From NCBI GenBank assembly GCA_965207345.1, contig OZ242280.1, positions 1,116,001 to 1,180,000 of the forward strand: 64,000 nucleotides of DNA, given 5' to 3'. Source of the stretch: G965207345 sp965207345 (GTDB taxonomy: Bacteria > Pseudomonadota > Gammaproteobacteria > PS1 > Pseudothioglobaceae). Below the pieces are notes generated by a model. The model was not told the origin of the DNA. It worked only from the letters and a program-made list of their open reading frames with translations, and searched no databases. Position numbers and translations under genes: made by a program. Shown here in pieces: positions 26,751 to 35,923 of the stretch; position 1 is the first letter of the stretch, and every line of letters begins with the position of its first letter.

Positions 26751-27491
26751 ATGTCATTAAAACTCAAAATAAAACAAAATAATATTCTCACAATTGATGG
26801 ATTAAGCGGAGCAGGGAAAGGCTCTGTTGCGTGTCTTGTTGCTCAAAAGTTAAATTGGGCACTATTGGATAGTGGTGCTATTTATCGTGCCCTTGCTTTA
26901 CTTGTAATAAAAAAAAATCTCAATTTAAGCGCACTCAATAAAATAGTTACACTTGCAAATGATATGGATCTTCAGTTTAAGACGAAAGCAGGCAAAGAAT
27001 TGTTACAAGTTTATTTAAATAAAAAAGAGGTTTCACAAGATTTACGCACAGAAAATTGTGCCACCTATGCTTCTAAATTAGCTAAAAAAAGTGCGGTGAG
27101 AGAAGTATTACTTATAAAGCAACGCGCTTTTGCACATAAAGGGCAGTTTACTAATAATTACGGTTTAGTTGCAGATGGGCGAGATATGGGCACCGTTGTT
27201 TTTCCTAATGCTCGCATTAAAATATTTTTAACAGCAAACGCAAAAGAGCGTGCTAAACGTCGTTTAAAGCAATTGCAAACATTAGAAAATAATCTTGATA
27301 CAATATCAGCTACACCAACACTATCAGTAATTGAGAATGAAATAAATGTGCGGGATGAACGTGATATAAAGCGCAAGCACTCGCCACTTAGAGTAGCACC
27401 AGATGCCTTGCAAATTGATACCAGCAATTTGTCAATTGAGGTAGTTTTAAAGCGTATTCTAGCATTTAAAGCGCAAAAAAGTAGTGTTTAA
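26751..27491 (+). CDS. cmk: cytidylate kinase
   Basis: Cmk phosphorylates CMP and dCMP. The P-loop DGLSGAGKGS is near residues 15-24, followed by LLDSGAIYRALAL (near 36), DGRDMGTVVFP (near 140) and RDERDIKRKHSPL (near 200), all typical. I chose the ATG at 26751 because the longer frame needs a TTG inside the upstream gene and adds residues that the family lacks. cmk-rpsA-ihfB is a classical proteobacterial order, and all three genes follow here. Confidence 0.94.
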   Translation: MSLKLKIKQNNILTIDGLSGAGKGSVACLVAQKLNWALLDSGAIYRALALLVIKKNLNLSALNKIVTLANDMDLQFKTKAGKELLQVYLNKKEVSQDLRTENCATYASKLAKKSAVREVLLIKQRAFAHKGQFTNNYGLVADGRDMGTVVFPNARIKIFLTANAKERAKRRLKQLQTLENNLDTISATPTLSVIENEINVRDERDIKRKHSPLRVAPDALQIDTSNLSIEVVLKRILAFKAQKSSV

Positions 27492-27818
27492 AAATATGTG
27501 CATCAGTAAAAATCAGCATTGGCAAAAAATAATGAAGAAATAGGTTTTAAAACGGTATAATAGGCACTTTTTTGAGATTTTAGAGTTTTTAAAATTGGTT
27601 TAGTTTATTTTTAAATTGAGGTTTAAAATTTTTAGTTGCACAGCTTATTTTGATATATTGTTTCACTGTTGCTCCATTTTTTAATTTCACCTAATTTTTT
27701 GGTTTTGAATTAATTTTTTTGCTTTAGATTCCTAGTGGTGGTGGTGTTTTATTCAGAGCACAGCGTTGCCTTATCCTTTTTTGTGTCAGGTTTTAGTGCT
27801 TATTATTTTGGGAGTTTT
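27492..27818 (+). other. intergenic leader of rpsA
   Basis: The 327 bases between cmk and rpsA hold no gene that I can support. A candidate -10 box lies at 27556. If transcription starts just after it, the rpsA leader is about 250 bases, long enough for the S1-binding leader that gives autogenous control in other proteobacteria. The leader is very rich in U stretches. A frame that extends RpsA 28 codons upstream exists but does not match the family. Confidence 0.5.
27556..27561 (+). promoter_or_regulatory. candidate -10 box of the rpsA promoter
   Basis: A perfect TATAAT preceded by CGG lies in the otherwise empty cmk-rpsA gap, about 258 bases before the rpsA start. No strong -35 is visible at normal spacing. 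Confidence 0.4.
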
Positions 27819-29489
27819 ATGTCAGAGTCTTTTGCTGAATTATTTGAAAACAGTGTTCAAGAAATGCATATTAAATCAGGCAGTATTCTGATGGGTACTG
27901 TGATTGACATTAATAGAGGAAAGGTAATTATTAATGCTGGATTGAAGTCTGAAGCTTTTATTTCAATTACTCAATTTAAAGATGAACGTGGCGAATTAGA
28001 AGTTAAAAAAGGTGATGTAATTGAAGTTGCTTTAGAAATAGCAGATGATGGCTTAGGGAATACTATTCTCTCCAGAGAAAAGGCAAAACATATCAGAGCT
28101 TGGCAAGCCTTAGAATCTGCTATGGCAAGCAAAGAAGTAGTAACTGGTGTGGTTACAGGTAAAGTTAAAGGTGGCTTAACAGTTGATGTAGGCGTGGTGA
28201 AAGCTTTTTTACCCGGCTCACTTATTGACGTTTATCCTGTTAAAGATTTTGGCGCTCTTGAAGGAAAGGAGATTGAAGTAATTGTCATCAAGATGGACAA
28301 AATACGCAATAATGTTGTTATTTCTCGTCGCGCTGTTCTTGAAGAAGCATCGCAACTTGATAGGGAGGCATTGATTGAAAAATTGGAGGTAGGAACTGTT
28401 GTTGAAGGGATGATAAAGAATTTAGCAGATTATGGCGCTTTTGTGGATTTAGGAGGTGTTGATGGCTTGCTTTATATTACCGATATTTCTTGGCAAAGGA
28501 TTAGTCATCCATCAGAAAAATTAACCATTGGTGATAAAATTGAAGTGAAAATTTTGGGAGTGGAAAAAGAATCAATGCGTGTTTCTTTAGGTTTAAAGCA
28601 ACTGCAAGAAAGTCCTTGGCATAACTTATCTGAACGATTACCAATTGGCAAAAAAATAATGGGCGTTGTTTCCAATTTAACAGATTATGGTGCTTTTGTT
28701 ACGATTGATAAAGGTATAGAAGGCTTGGTGCATGTGAGTGAGATGGATTGGACCAATCATAATGCTAGACCTTCTAAGTTTGTTAAATTAAGTCAAGAGG
28801 TAGAAGTAGTTGTTTTGGATGTTGATGAAGGTAAATGCCGTATCTCTCTTAGTATGAAGCAAGCTAAAGAAAACCCATGGGAGGCCTTTGAAGCAACACA
28901 CAACAAAGGTGATGTTATTACAGGTTTTATTAAATCTATCACTGATTTTGGCTTATTTATTGGCCTTAGTAATGGTATTGACGGCCTTATTCATTTGGCT
29001 GATATTTCCTGGAAAAATAAGGGCGAAGAAGTCATATCTAATTACAGTAAAGGACAAGAGATAGAAGCGATGGTACTTAATATTGACTCTGAGAAAGAGC
29101 GTATATCTCTTGGTATTAAGCAACTACAGGAAGATAAATTTTCACTCTATATTGCTAAGCATCCAAAACACAGCATTGTGCAAGGTAAAATATCAGAAAT
29201 TAAAGAACGAGAAGCATTGGTTAAATTAGCTGAAGATGTGCAGGGACATTTAAGAATTTCTGAAATTTCACAAGATAGAATAGAATCTATAGATGATGTT
29301 TTGCATATAGATGATGAAGTAGAAGTTTTAATTATCCAAATTGATAGAAAATTAAGAATTATTCAAACTAGCATCAGGCAAAAAGATATCTATAAAGATA
29401 AGGTAGAATTGAAAGATTATAATGCTAAATCTAAGGTGCATGTCAAGTCTACAACTTTGGGTGATTTTTTAAAAAGTAATCAAGAATAA
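27819..29489 (+). CDS. rpsA: 30S ribosomal protein S1
   Basis: S1 brings mRNA to the 30S subunit. The 556-residue protein has six tandem S1 domains, with repeats such as YGAFVDLGGVDGLLYITDIS and YGAFVTIDKGIEGLVHVSEM visible in domains 3 and 4. I set the start at 27819 because GGAG lies five bases upstream and the protein then begins MSESFAELFE, as in the family. ihfB follows after 59 bases. Confidence 0.96.
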   Translation: MSESFAELFENSVQEMHIKSGSILMGTVIDINRGKVIINAGLKSEAFISITQFKDERGELEVKKGDVIEVALEIADDGLGNTILSREKAKHIRAWQALESAMASKEVVTGVVTGKVKGGLTVDVGVVKAFLPGSLIDVYPVKDFGALEGKEIEVIVIKMDKIRNNVVISRRAVLEEASQLDREALIEKLEVGTVVEGMIKNLADYGAFVDLGGVDGLLYITDISWQRISHPSEKLTIGDKIEVKILGVEKESMRVSLGLKQLQESPWHNLSERLPIGKKIMGVVSNLTDYGAFVTIDKGIEGLVHVSEMDWTNHNARPSKFVKLSQEVEVVVLDVDEGKCRISLSMKQAKENPWEAFEATHNKGDVITGFIKSITDFGLFIGLSNGIDGLIHLADISWKNKGEEVISNYSKGQEIEAMVLNIDSEKERISLGIKQLQEDKFSLYIAKHPKHSIVQGKISEIKEREALVKLAEDVQGHLRISEISQDRIESIDDVLHIDDEVEVLIIQIDRKLRIIQTSIRQKDIYKDKVELKDYNAKSKVHVKSTTLGDFLKSNQE

Positions 29490-29548
29490 TCTAAATATTA
29501 AATTGACTTAAGCTTTAAATTGAAAGCAAATATTTTTGTGTTATATCA

Positions 29549-29824
29549 ATGAATAAAAAAGGGCTAGTTGAAGCAATATTTAAAAATTATGATGTTTCTC
29601 ATCACGATGCTAAACTAGCGGTTAATCTGGTGATTGAAACCTTAAGCAGGGCAATTGCCTCTGGAAAAGGTGTTGAAATTCGTGGCTTTGGCAGTTTTCA
29701 GCGAAAGTATCGTTCAGCCTATTTGGGTATACACCCAAAAACAGCAAAAAGAATTATCATTGCCAAGCGTTTCGTGCCATTTTTTAAAAGCGGTAAACAT
29801 CTAAAAAAGCTTATTAACGAGTAA
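29549..29824 (+). CDS. ihfB: integration host factor beta subunit
   Basis: This 91-residue DNA-bending protein of the HU/IHF fold has EIRGFGSFQRKYR (about 43-55) and the arm region with HPKTAKR (about 63-69), followed by FVPFFKSGKHLKKLI. The DNA-intercalating proline of the arm is kept, while the usual NPKTG is changed. Its place behind rpsA identifies it as IHF-beta rather than HU. Confidence 0.92.
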   Translation: MNKKGLVEAIFKNYDVSHHDAKLAVNLVIETLSRAIASGKGVEIRGFGSFQRKYRSAYLGIHPKTAKRIIIAKRFVPFFKSGKHLKKLINE

Positions 29825-29976
29825 CTAAAAATAAACTGTTGATTTTTAAGTTGCTAATTTTTTGAAAATTATTCGGCTAAATAAGCTGTTATTGTTTCTC
29901 AAAAAAGCCTTTTTCAAAAAATAATTTTAGTGCAAAATATGCTAAGATTCTTTCAAACGCCACGGTTACTTTTCAG

Positions 29977-29982
29977 TATAAT
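29977..29982 (+). promoter_or_regulatory. -10 box of the tRNA-Lys promoter
   Basis: A perfect TATAAT lies 11 bases upstream of the mature tRNA 5' end and is followed by a G/C-rich discriminator (TGCGCAC), which is typical of stable-RNA promoters under stringent control. The -35 is not a good consensus. Confidence 0.55.
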
Positions 29983-29993
29983 TGCGCACTTTT

Positions 29994-30069
29994 GGGTCGT
30001 TAGCTCAGCTGGTAGAGCACCGGACTTTTAATCCGATGGTCGAGCGTTCGAATCGCTCACGACCCACCA
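29994..30069 (+). tRNA. tRNA-Lys (anticodon UUU)
   Basis: The 76-base sequence folds as a cloverleaf: acceptor stem GGGTCGT with ACGACCC, D arm GCTC/GAGC, an anticodon loop CTTTTAA giving anticodon TTT, a TTCGAAT T-loop, discriminator A and an encoded CCA end. The outermost anticodon-stem pair is C-A, a minor irregularity. It reads AAA/AAG lysine codons. Confidence 0.97.
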
Positions 30070-30153
30070 TATTAAGTTAAAATAGTATATAGTCCTATTT
30101 TATAAGCCTTACTGAAATTTGTAAATGAATTGCTCTCTAAAAATCCACTTATC

Positions 30154-30738
30154 TTAAAACCACCTCTTTTTTTGTAGAAAAGGCTGGTATTTTTCACCAA
30201 ATTTTTTAAGCATAAATTCTTCTTCAAGTCTTGATTGAATGGAGAGTGCTACCCAAAGCAAAATGAAGATGGCGAGTGTTACAATCGTTGGAATAATTAA
30301 TACCGTTCCTAGTGCTATGAGCAGTGCAAAAAAATATATTGGGTGGCGCATATATTTAAAAAATCCAGATTTAATTATTTCAATTTCATTCTTATCATCA
30401 ATTCCTATGCGCCATTGTTTTCCCATTTGTAGCTGGGCAGTAAACATAGAAAAAAGCGCTATAGTGATTAAAATAAAGCCAATTATTTTAAGGGAAATAC
30501 AATCTAAGAAATAGTGCGGCTCTGAATTTTTAAATATATATACCAGCACATTTATAATAAGTAACACATAAGAGGTAAGCACAATGCGATCAACAAAGCC
30601 ATACACGCTAGTTATATTTTTTATAACAGGAAAAACCCCTGTTTGCTTGTATACGCGATAACTCAAAAATATAGTTGAGAACAAAAAGAAAACTAGATAC
30701 AGCAATAAAATTATTTTTATTAATTCGGTTATATTCAT
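30154..30738 (-). CDS. isoprenylcysteine carboxylmethyltransferase-like (ICMT/PEMT) membrane protein
   Basis: The 194-residue protein has about five membrane segments and the family core: QMGKQWRIG (about 104-112), a GFFKYMRHPIYF motif (near 126-137) and a C-terminal EEEFMLKKFGEKYQPF (near 172-187). Bacterial members are thought to use S-adenosylmethionine to methylate small or lipid-like substrates; few are characterised. It is the first gene of the accessory patch behind tRNA-Lys and is read towards it. Confidence 0.8.
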   Translation of the reverse strand: MNITELIKIILLLYLVFFLFSTIFLSYRVYKQTGVFPVIKNITSVYGFVDRIVLTSYVLLIINVLVYIFKNSEPHYFLDCISLKIIGFILITIALFSMFTAQLQMGKQWRIGIDDKNEIEIIKSGFFKYMRHPIYFFALLIALGTVLIIPTIVTLAIFILLWVALSIQSRLEEEFMLKKFGEKYQPFLQKKRWF

Positions 30739-30918
30739 AATATTAAATTGTATCTCTTAGTTGATAGATAAATTATTTAGTGTATGATTTTAGCTTCCAA
30801 TATTTGTGTTTTAAAAATATGCATTATAAACTTTATGTTTACTGATGTTAAATTTTTATACAAAATATGCAAAGAATAACGTAGTTAGAGTATTTTTGAG
30901 TATTATGAGGAGGAAAAT

Positions 30919-31143
30919 ATGGCATGTAGTATCGGTATTACAACTAGACCAAAAGAGCGAGAAAAAGAATGGCGTAGTCAGTATCCTAACTTAAAATGGC
31001 AGATACTTGAAACCTATGATGCAAAATCTAAAGCACAAAAAGCAGAAAAAGAGTTCAGCACTGAATACGGCTGTACAACACATCCTAGCGGTGCTGGCAC
31101 CGAACATCAAACTTGGTATGTGTATAGATTTACTTATTATTAA
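30919..31143 (+). CDS. small conserved protein, function unknown
   Basis: This 74-residue soluble protein begins ACSIGITTRPKERE and ends with GAGTEHQTWYVYRF. I recall similar small orphan proteins in other bacteria but know no function. An opening like SIGITTRPKER loosely recalls GIY-YIG folds; I do not claim it. The ribosome-binding site is one of the best in the window (AGGAGG at 30908-30913, five bases before ATG), so it is probably well translated. It stands alone in the accessory patch. Confidence 0.7.
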   Translation: MACSIGITTRPKEREKEWRSQYPNLKWQILETYDAKSKAQKAEKEFSTEYGCTTHPSGAGTEHQTWYVYRFTYY

Positions 31144-31562
31144 ATAAATATTTAAACGTCTCTTCTCATTCTCTTAAGTGATACTTAATGACAAATACAA
31201 AAATCCATTAAAGTAAGGACAAATGCACAGTTCGGTATTAAAGCAATTACAGACCCTAAGATTTATCAAGATTTTTTTGTCTCTCTAGATAAAGGTATAT
31301 TTTTAGAGAAAAATTTACCATAAGTATATCTTATTAAAACAAGATGCACAGATTTATTTTTTCATAGAAAATATCTATTTTTTGGTAAAATTATCCAACA
31401 GAGCATTTTGGTAGACGATAATAATAGATGCCCTAAAAGAAAAAAATTCATTTCTTATTAGAAACTTCATTTGGTATTTTTTGTGGCAATTTTCATTAGA
31501 TAATATTTAGAAGTGTCATATTGATGTCATAAAATATTCTTTAAATTAAAATATATTGTGTG
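31144..31562. other. mostly non-coding stretch with a possible gene relic
   Basis: No intact gene is supported in these 419 bases. Near 31195-31322 about 42 codons are open without a start codon (...FGIKAITDPKIYQDFF...) and look more protein-like than the surroundings, so they may be the tail of a lost gene. The rest is AT-rich. Confidence 0.35.
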
Positions 31563-32282
31563 ATGATTTTCAAATTTTTTTATCCATATCATTTTTGTTT
31601 TTTGGGCTTGTTTATGATTTGCCAAAATTCTATGGCTGCCTCTTTGCTTTCCGGGGTGTATCAAGCGCAACATAGAGGGGGAATTTACAAAATTTTAATT
31701 GTCCAAAATCCTGATACAAATTTTGAAGAATTTATGGTGGCTGGATTTTTTGAAAAAAATGAACTGCATTTTATGAATGCCTTAGAGCAAATTATAGAAG
31801 ATGGTGTAACTGGGGGAGAATTAGGAATTTGCGACTTAATGAAAACAAGATTTTGCCCATCTGATTACCGTGATCCTGCTAAAAATCCAATTTGTCAAGC
31901 AAGTGGATTAGGAATTATTGCAGATGCTTATTTACAAAAACCAGGACGGTATGGCTTACTTTTTTACATGAGAAAAATCATGGGAAATTATGATAAAGTG
32001 GGAGATTTTTATGATAATTTAAAAGGTAATATTTTTCTTTCAAAAAAAGAATATGCACTATCTTCTATTTCATTAAATGCTGAGGGTGAACTCTCTAGCG
32101 TTAAATTTAGGGAAACAGGATATCTTCAATTTTTCACCTCAGAAACTTTGTATTTTAAAAAAGTGGGTGAGGTGCTATCTTTTGATAAATTGCGACATTA
32201 TGCTGATGTTTCAGGGGAGTTATTGAAGAAAGTTGCAAAAAATTCTGATGCTTTGTTTTCAAAATGTAATTTAGCAAACTAA
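31563..32282 (+). CDS. secreted or periplasmic protein of unknown function
   Basis: The 239-residue protein begins with a hydrophobic signal peptide (about residues 3-26) with a likely cleavage after SMA-A. The mature part has four cysteines that could pair (in GICDLMKTRFC, PICQAS and near the C-terminus), aromatic strands and no motif that I recognise. ATG at 31563 directly follows an alternative GTG at 31560. It is flanked by AT-rich gaps on both sides, so it is likely a single transcription unit. Confidence 0.65.
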   Translation: MIFKFFYPYHFCFLGLFMICQNSMAASLLSGVYQAQHRGGIYKILIVQNPDTNFEEFMVAGFFEKNELHFMNALEQIIEDGVTGGELGICDLMKTRFCPSDYRDPAKNPICQASGLGIIADAYLQKPGRYGLLFYMRKIMGNYDKVGDFYDNLKGNIFLSKKEYALSSISLNAEGELSSVKFRETGYLQFFTSETLYFKKVGEVLSFDKLRHYADVSGELLKKVAKNSDALFSKCNLAN

Positions 32283-32397
32283 TTTTATAAATATAGTGGA
32301 CGCTGTCCTATTTATTCTTTTATAAATTTATCATATTTAAAGATATTTTCTGATATTTTTATTGTAAAATCACAGTTTTTTATCAGCAATACAATTT

Positions 32398-32432
32398 TAG
32401 AAAATTAAGAAAAGATAATACTTAATTTTCTA
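32398..32432. repeat. perfect 12-bp inverted repeat upstream of trxA
   Basis: Arms 32398-32409 and 32421-32432 are perfectly complementary with an 11-base spacer. It lies 116 bases after the secreted-protein gene and 76 bases before the trxA start, followed by a T-rich run. It could be a terminator for the upstream gene or an operator for trxA. The arms hold few G/C pairs. Confidence 0.55.
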
Positions 32433-32508
32433 CCATTTAAATTTTCTTTTTTGCCCTAGTAGTTCTAAGCGGTTCAGTAATATTACTTTTTTAACCAACG
32501 AGTGATTA

Positions 32509-32844
32509 ATGATGAATATTAAAAATAAAATAAAATCGGTGAGTGATACCTCGTTTGAGGACGATGTAATAAATGCTAATATGCCAGTTTTGGTAGATTT
32601 TTGGGCAGAGTGGTGCGGACCCTGTAAAACTTTAGCACCAATTTTAGAGAATATATCTAGCGAATATGATGGACGCCTCATTGTTGCTAAGGTTAATGTT
32701 GATGATAGTCAAAAAATTGCTATAAAGTTTGGTATTAGAGGTATTCCCACAATGTTGTTATTTAAAAATGGTCAAGTTGAAGCCACGAAAGTAGGGGCTC
32801 TTTCTAAAGCAGAGTTAAGTAATTTTTTAGATGAAAATATTTAA
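32509..32844 (+). CDS. trxA: thioredoxin 1
   Basis: The 111-residue protein has the redox site WCGPCK with Cys36 and Cys39, the FWAEW lead-in and the cis-proline segment GIPTMLLF. It is a cytoplasmic dithiol reductant. It lies next to rho, the familiar trxA-rho order, with a 91-base gap. ATG codons at 32509 and 32512 are both possible starts. Confidence 0.95.
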   Translation: MMNIKNKIKSVSDTSFEDDVINANMPVLVDFWAEWCGPCKTLAPILENISSEYDGRLIVAKVNVDDSQKIAIKFGIRGIPTMLLFKNGQVEATKVGALSKAELSNFLDENI

Positions 32845-32935
32845 TTAAAAGATTTTGATGATAAAGACTTTCTAAATTTTTTAATATATTGGTTATTAGT
32901 TACTATATTTTTTATTCTACCTTTTTGATTTTATT

Positions 32936-34204
32936 ATGAATTTATCTGACCTAAAAAAAAACACGCATGAAGAATTAATGCAATTAGCAGGGTCCTTAAA
33001 AATGGAGGATATTAGTCGCTTAAGGCGACACGAATTAATTTTTGCTATTTTAAAAGCAAAAGCTAAGAATAATGAAGAAATTTTTGGTGATGGTGTGCTT
33101 GATATTTTACAAGAAGGTTATGGTTTTTTGCGTTCATCTGATGATTCTTATACTTCAGGTGCAGATGATATTTATGTTTCACCCAATCAAGTTCGTCGTT
33201 TCAGTTTGTTTCAAGGTGACGTGATTTATGGCAAGATTCGTGCTCCGAAAAAAGGGGAAAAGTATTTTGCTTTGGCATATTTAATCAATGCTAATGGCAT
33301 TGAACCTGAAGTACTTAAAAATCGTATACCATTTCAAAGTCTGACACCAATTCATCCAAATTCTCGTTTGGTTTTAGAAATTGGCAGTGGTGCCACAGAA
33401 GATATTACTGCTAGGATGATTGATTTAATTGCGCCATTTGGAAAAGGACAACGTGGCTTGCTTGTTGCTCCGCCTAAAGCAGGTAAAACAATGATTATGC
33501 AAAATATTGCAAGCTCGCTTGCAGTTAATTATCCTGAGTGTGAATTGATGGTATTGCTCATTGATGAACGGCCAGAAGAAGTAACAGAAATGCGCCGAAC
33601 TGTGCGTGGTGAGGTTATTTCTTCTACTTTTGATGAAGCTGCTAAGCGTCACGTGCAAGTGGCAGAAATAGTTATTGAAAAAGCAAAACGTATGGCTGAA
33701 CAAAAAAAAGATGTGGTAGTTTTATTAGATTCTATTACTCGGCTTGCACGCGCTTATAATACTATTTCACCTGCGTCAGGACGAGTTTTAACGGGTGGTG
33801 TTGATGCATCTGCCTTACAGCGTCCAAAGCGATTTTTTGGTGCTGCTAGAAATTTAGAAGAGGGCGGTAGTATTACCATCATCGCTACAGCACTTGTTGA
33901 TACAGGTTCAAAAATGGATGAAGTGATTTACCAAGAATTTAAAGGTACAGGTAATATGGAATTGCATCTTAACAGGCATTTGTCAGAACGTAGATTATTT
34001 CCAGCAATAAATGTCAGTGCTTCAGGCACACGCCGAGAAGAGCTCATTACTGAGGAGTTAGAATTGCAAAAAATTTGGATTTTACGTAGATTTTTACAAC
34101 CAATGGAAACGGTAGAAGCTGCTGAATTTTTGATTGAACGATTAAAACTTTTTAAAACTAATAATGAATTTTTTGAATCTATGAAACAAAAAAATAAAAA
34201 ATAA
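32936..34204 (+). CDS. rho: transcription termination factor Rho
   Basis: The 422-residue RNA-dependent ATPase has the N-terminal RNA-binding domain (GYGFLRSSDDSY near 61-72, DDIYVSPNQVRRF near 77-89), Walker A APPKAGKTM (near 175-183), Walker B VVLLDSITRLARAYN (near 260) and the Q/R loop region. It hydrolyses ATP to release transcripts. Start and length agree with the family. Confidence 0.97.
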   Translation: MNLSDLKKNTHEELMQLAGSLKMEDISRLRRHELIFAILKAKAKNNEEIFGDGVLDILQEGYGFLRSSDDSYTSGADDIYVSPNQVRRFSLFQGDVIYGKIRAPKKGEKYFALAYLINANGIEPEVLKNRIPFQSLTPIHPNSRLVLEIGSGATEDITARMIDLIAPFGKGQRGLLVAPPKAGKTMIMQNIASSLAVNYPECELMVLLIDERPEEVTEMRRTVRGEVISSTFDEAAKRHVQVAEIVIEKAKRMAEQKKDVVVLLDSITRLARAYNTISPASGRVLTGGVDASALQRPKRFFGAARNLEEGGSITIIATALVDTGSKMDEVIYQEFKGTGNMELHLNRHLSERRLFPAINVSASGTRREELITEELELQKIWILRRFLQPMETVEAAEFLIERLKLFKTNNEFFESMKQKNKK

Positions 34205-34327
34205 GATTGTGAAAACAAAATGTATTGCTCAATAAATTTGTTGTAATTATTTCCAAAAAGAATAAATTTAAAAGTTGTTTTTTGTTTAGTATTTCTTTTA
34301 ATTGACCCCTCTAGCTGGTTAGCACTT

Positions 34328-35431
34328 ATGCTTAGTGCCTTTGAAATAAGACACCATATTATTGCAAAATACTTGCTTAAAAGTATATTACTGGCATTTT
34401 TGGCTATTTTCTCTCTCCTTATTTTAATTCTACTTGGCAACCAAACAGTATTGCTACTTGCAAAATATTATGATTTTGGTATTTCCATTGAAAATACCGC
34501 ACTACTCATTTTATTTAATTTATTAAGAAAAACCCCATTGCTGTTGTCTTTTTCACTTTTTTTAGCAATTATCATTAGTATCGGGCGTTTGTATAAAAAT
34601 AGTGAAATGATTGTTATAAACAGTATTGGCATCAGTACGAAACATTTGATAGTTTTTATTCAGCCCATTGTGCTTAGCGTGGCACTTATAATATTTATAA
34701 TTACAATATATCTATCGCCTTTGCTGATTGTGCATATTGATAAATTATATTTTAGCGCACAAGAAATTAATAAGATTGCTTTTATAAAGGCTAAAACTTT
34801 TGCATATTTTAAACGCGGTAAAATTATTTTTTATGCACAAGAAATTGCAAAAGATAAAAATTTGATGAAGCAGGTATTTTTAAAATACCAGCGCGCAGAT
34901 AAGATAATTATTATCACTGCAGAGACGGCTAGCATTGATGTTGATGATAAAAATGGCAATACTTATTTGATGCTGACAAATGGCAAAATATATTCTGGAT
35001 TACCTAATTTTTATTCCGATACAGATTCTATCACACATTTTGAAAAATATTTAGTACCGCTTAATTCTAAGAATAATGTTAAAAATAGCGATGATAAATA
35101 TTTTGATAATATCGAAGCTATACCGACAAGAGAATTATTACACTCTCCTGAGTTAGTACATCAGCTTGAATTAGAAAGCCGTTTATTTTTTCCAATAGCC
35201 ACGATAATTTTAGCAATGCTTGCAACTGTGTTAGCAAAAACCTCACCCAAACGTAGTCAATTATTTAGCGTACTAGTTGGTATAGTATTGTTTATTCTAT
35301 ATTATAATTTGCTTGCTATAGCGCATGCGTCTTTTGATATTAATCGTAGTTTTGGTCTTTGGTGGGTGCATGTTTTATTTATGGCGTTATTTTATGTTTT
35401 TTATCGCGTTTATCGGCGTAAAATCTATTAA
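34328..35431 (+). CDS. lptF: LPS export ABC permease LptF
   Basis: The 367-residue protein has the YjgP/YjgQ layout: three to four membrane helices in the first 135 residues, a periplasmic beta-jellyroll (about 140-265), then three helices at the C-terminus. GRLYKNSEM near 89-97 is a typical LptF cytoplasmic loop, and the end ...FGLWWVHVLF also fits LptF. With LptG and LptB it drives LPS out of the inner membrane. LptG usually follows; here queF follows, so the pair is split. Confidence 0.85.
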   Translation: MLSAFEIRHHIIAKYLLKSILLAFLAIFSLLILILLGNQTVLLLAKYYDFGISIENTALLILFNLLRKTPLLLSFSLFLAIIISIGRLYKNSEMIVINSIGISTKHLIVFIQPIVLSVALIIFIITIYLSPLLIVHIDKLYFSAQEINKIAFIKAKTFAYFKRGKIIFYAQEIAKDKNLMKQVFLKYQRADKIIIITAETASIDVDDKNGNTYLMLTNGKIYSGLPNFYSDTDSITHFEKYLVPLNSKNNVKNSDDKYFDNIEAIPTRELLHSPELVHQLELESRLFFPIATIILAMLATVLAKTSPKRSQLFSVLVGIVLFILYYNLLAIAHASFDINRSFGLWWVHVLFMALFYVFYRVYRRKIY

Positions 35432-35543
35432 AATGACGGGCTTCTTACCTGTTTTGGAATTTATCAATAAAAACATATATGAACCATCAGATAAATGCCA
35501 ATATTAGAAGTAAAACGCATAACAAAATTTAGCAAAAAATAAT

Positions 35544-35909
35544 ATGCAGTCAAATGATAAAAATATATTAAGTGAAATATTAGTAACATTTGCTAATCCT
35601 AATCCTAAGCGCGATTATATAGTTTCTATAGAAACCCCAGAATTTACTTGTCTTTGTCCAAAAACAGGTCAGCCAGATTTTGCTACAATTTCTATTAAAT
35701 ATATTGCAAGTAAATTATGTATAGAATTAAAATCACTTAAATTATATATGTTCTCTTATCGCAACAAAGGCGCATTTCACGAAGAGATAGCAAACAAAAT
35801 TTTAGATGATTTAGTTGACATTCTAAAACCAAGATATATGAAAGTTAAGGCGATTTTTAATGTGCGTGGCGGTATTTACACCACAGTAAGTGCCAAATAT
35901 CAAAAATAA
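35544..35909 (+). CDS. queF: preQ0 reductase (7-cyano-7-deazaguanine reductase), short type
   Basis: QueF reduces 7-cyano-7-deazaguanine to preQ1 with NADPH in queuosine synthesis. This is the short unimodular form (121 residues). The catalytic Cys is probably Cys38 in FTCLCPKTGQPDF with Asp45 as acid, and the NADPH motif ELKSLKLYMFSYRNKGAFHEE spans about residues 57-77. Confidence 0.94.
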   Translation: MQSNDKNILSEILVTFANPNPKRDYIVSIETPEFTCLCPKTGQPDFATISIKYIASKLCIELKSLKLYMFSYRNKGAFHEEIANKILDDLVDILKPRYMKVKAIFNVRGGIYTTVSAKYQK

Positions 35910-35923
35910 TTGCGACTAGCATT

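Noticed and set aside
27735..27818. A 28-codon N-terminal extension of S1.
   Set aside because: It does not match S1, and GGAG stands at the right distance from the ATG at 27819.
29825..29970. A terminator after ihfB.
   Set aside because: Only a short A/T hairpin (AATTTT-TTG-AAAATT) is present, which is too weak to call in such AT-rich DNA.
30059..32508. An attachment-site duplication of the tRNA-Lys 3' end bounding the accessory patch.
   Set aside because: I found no second copy of the tRNA 3' sequence in this interval.
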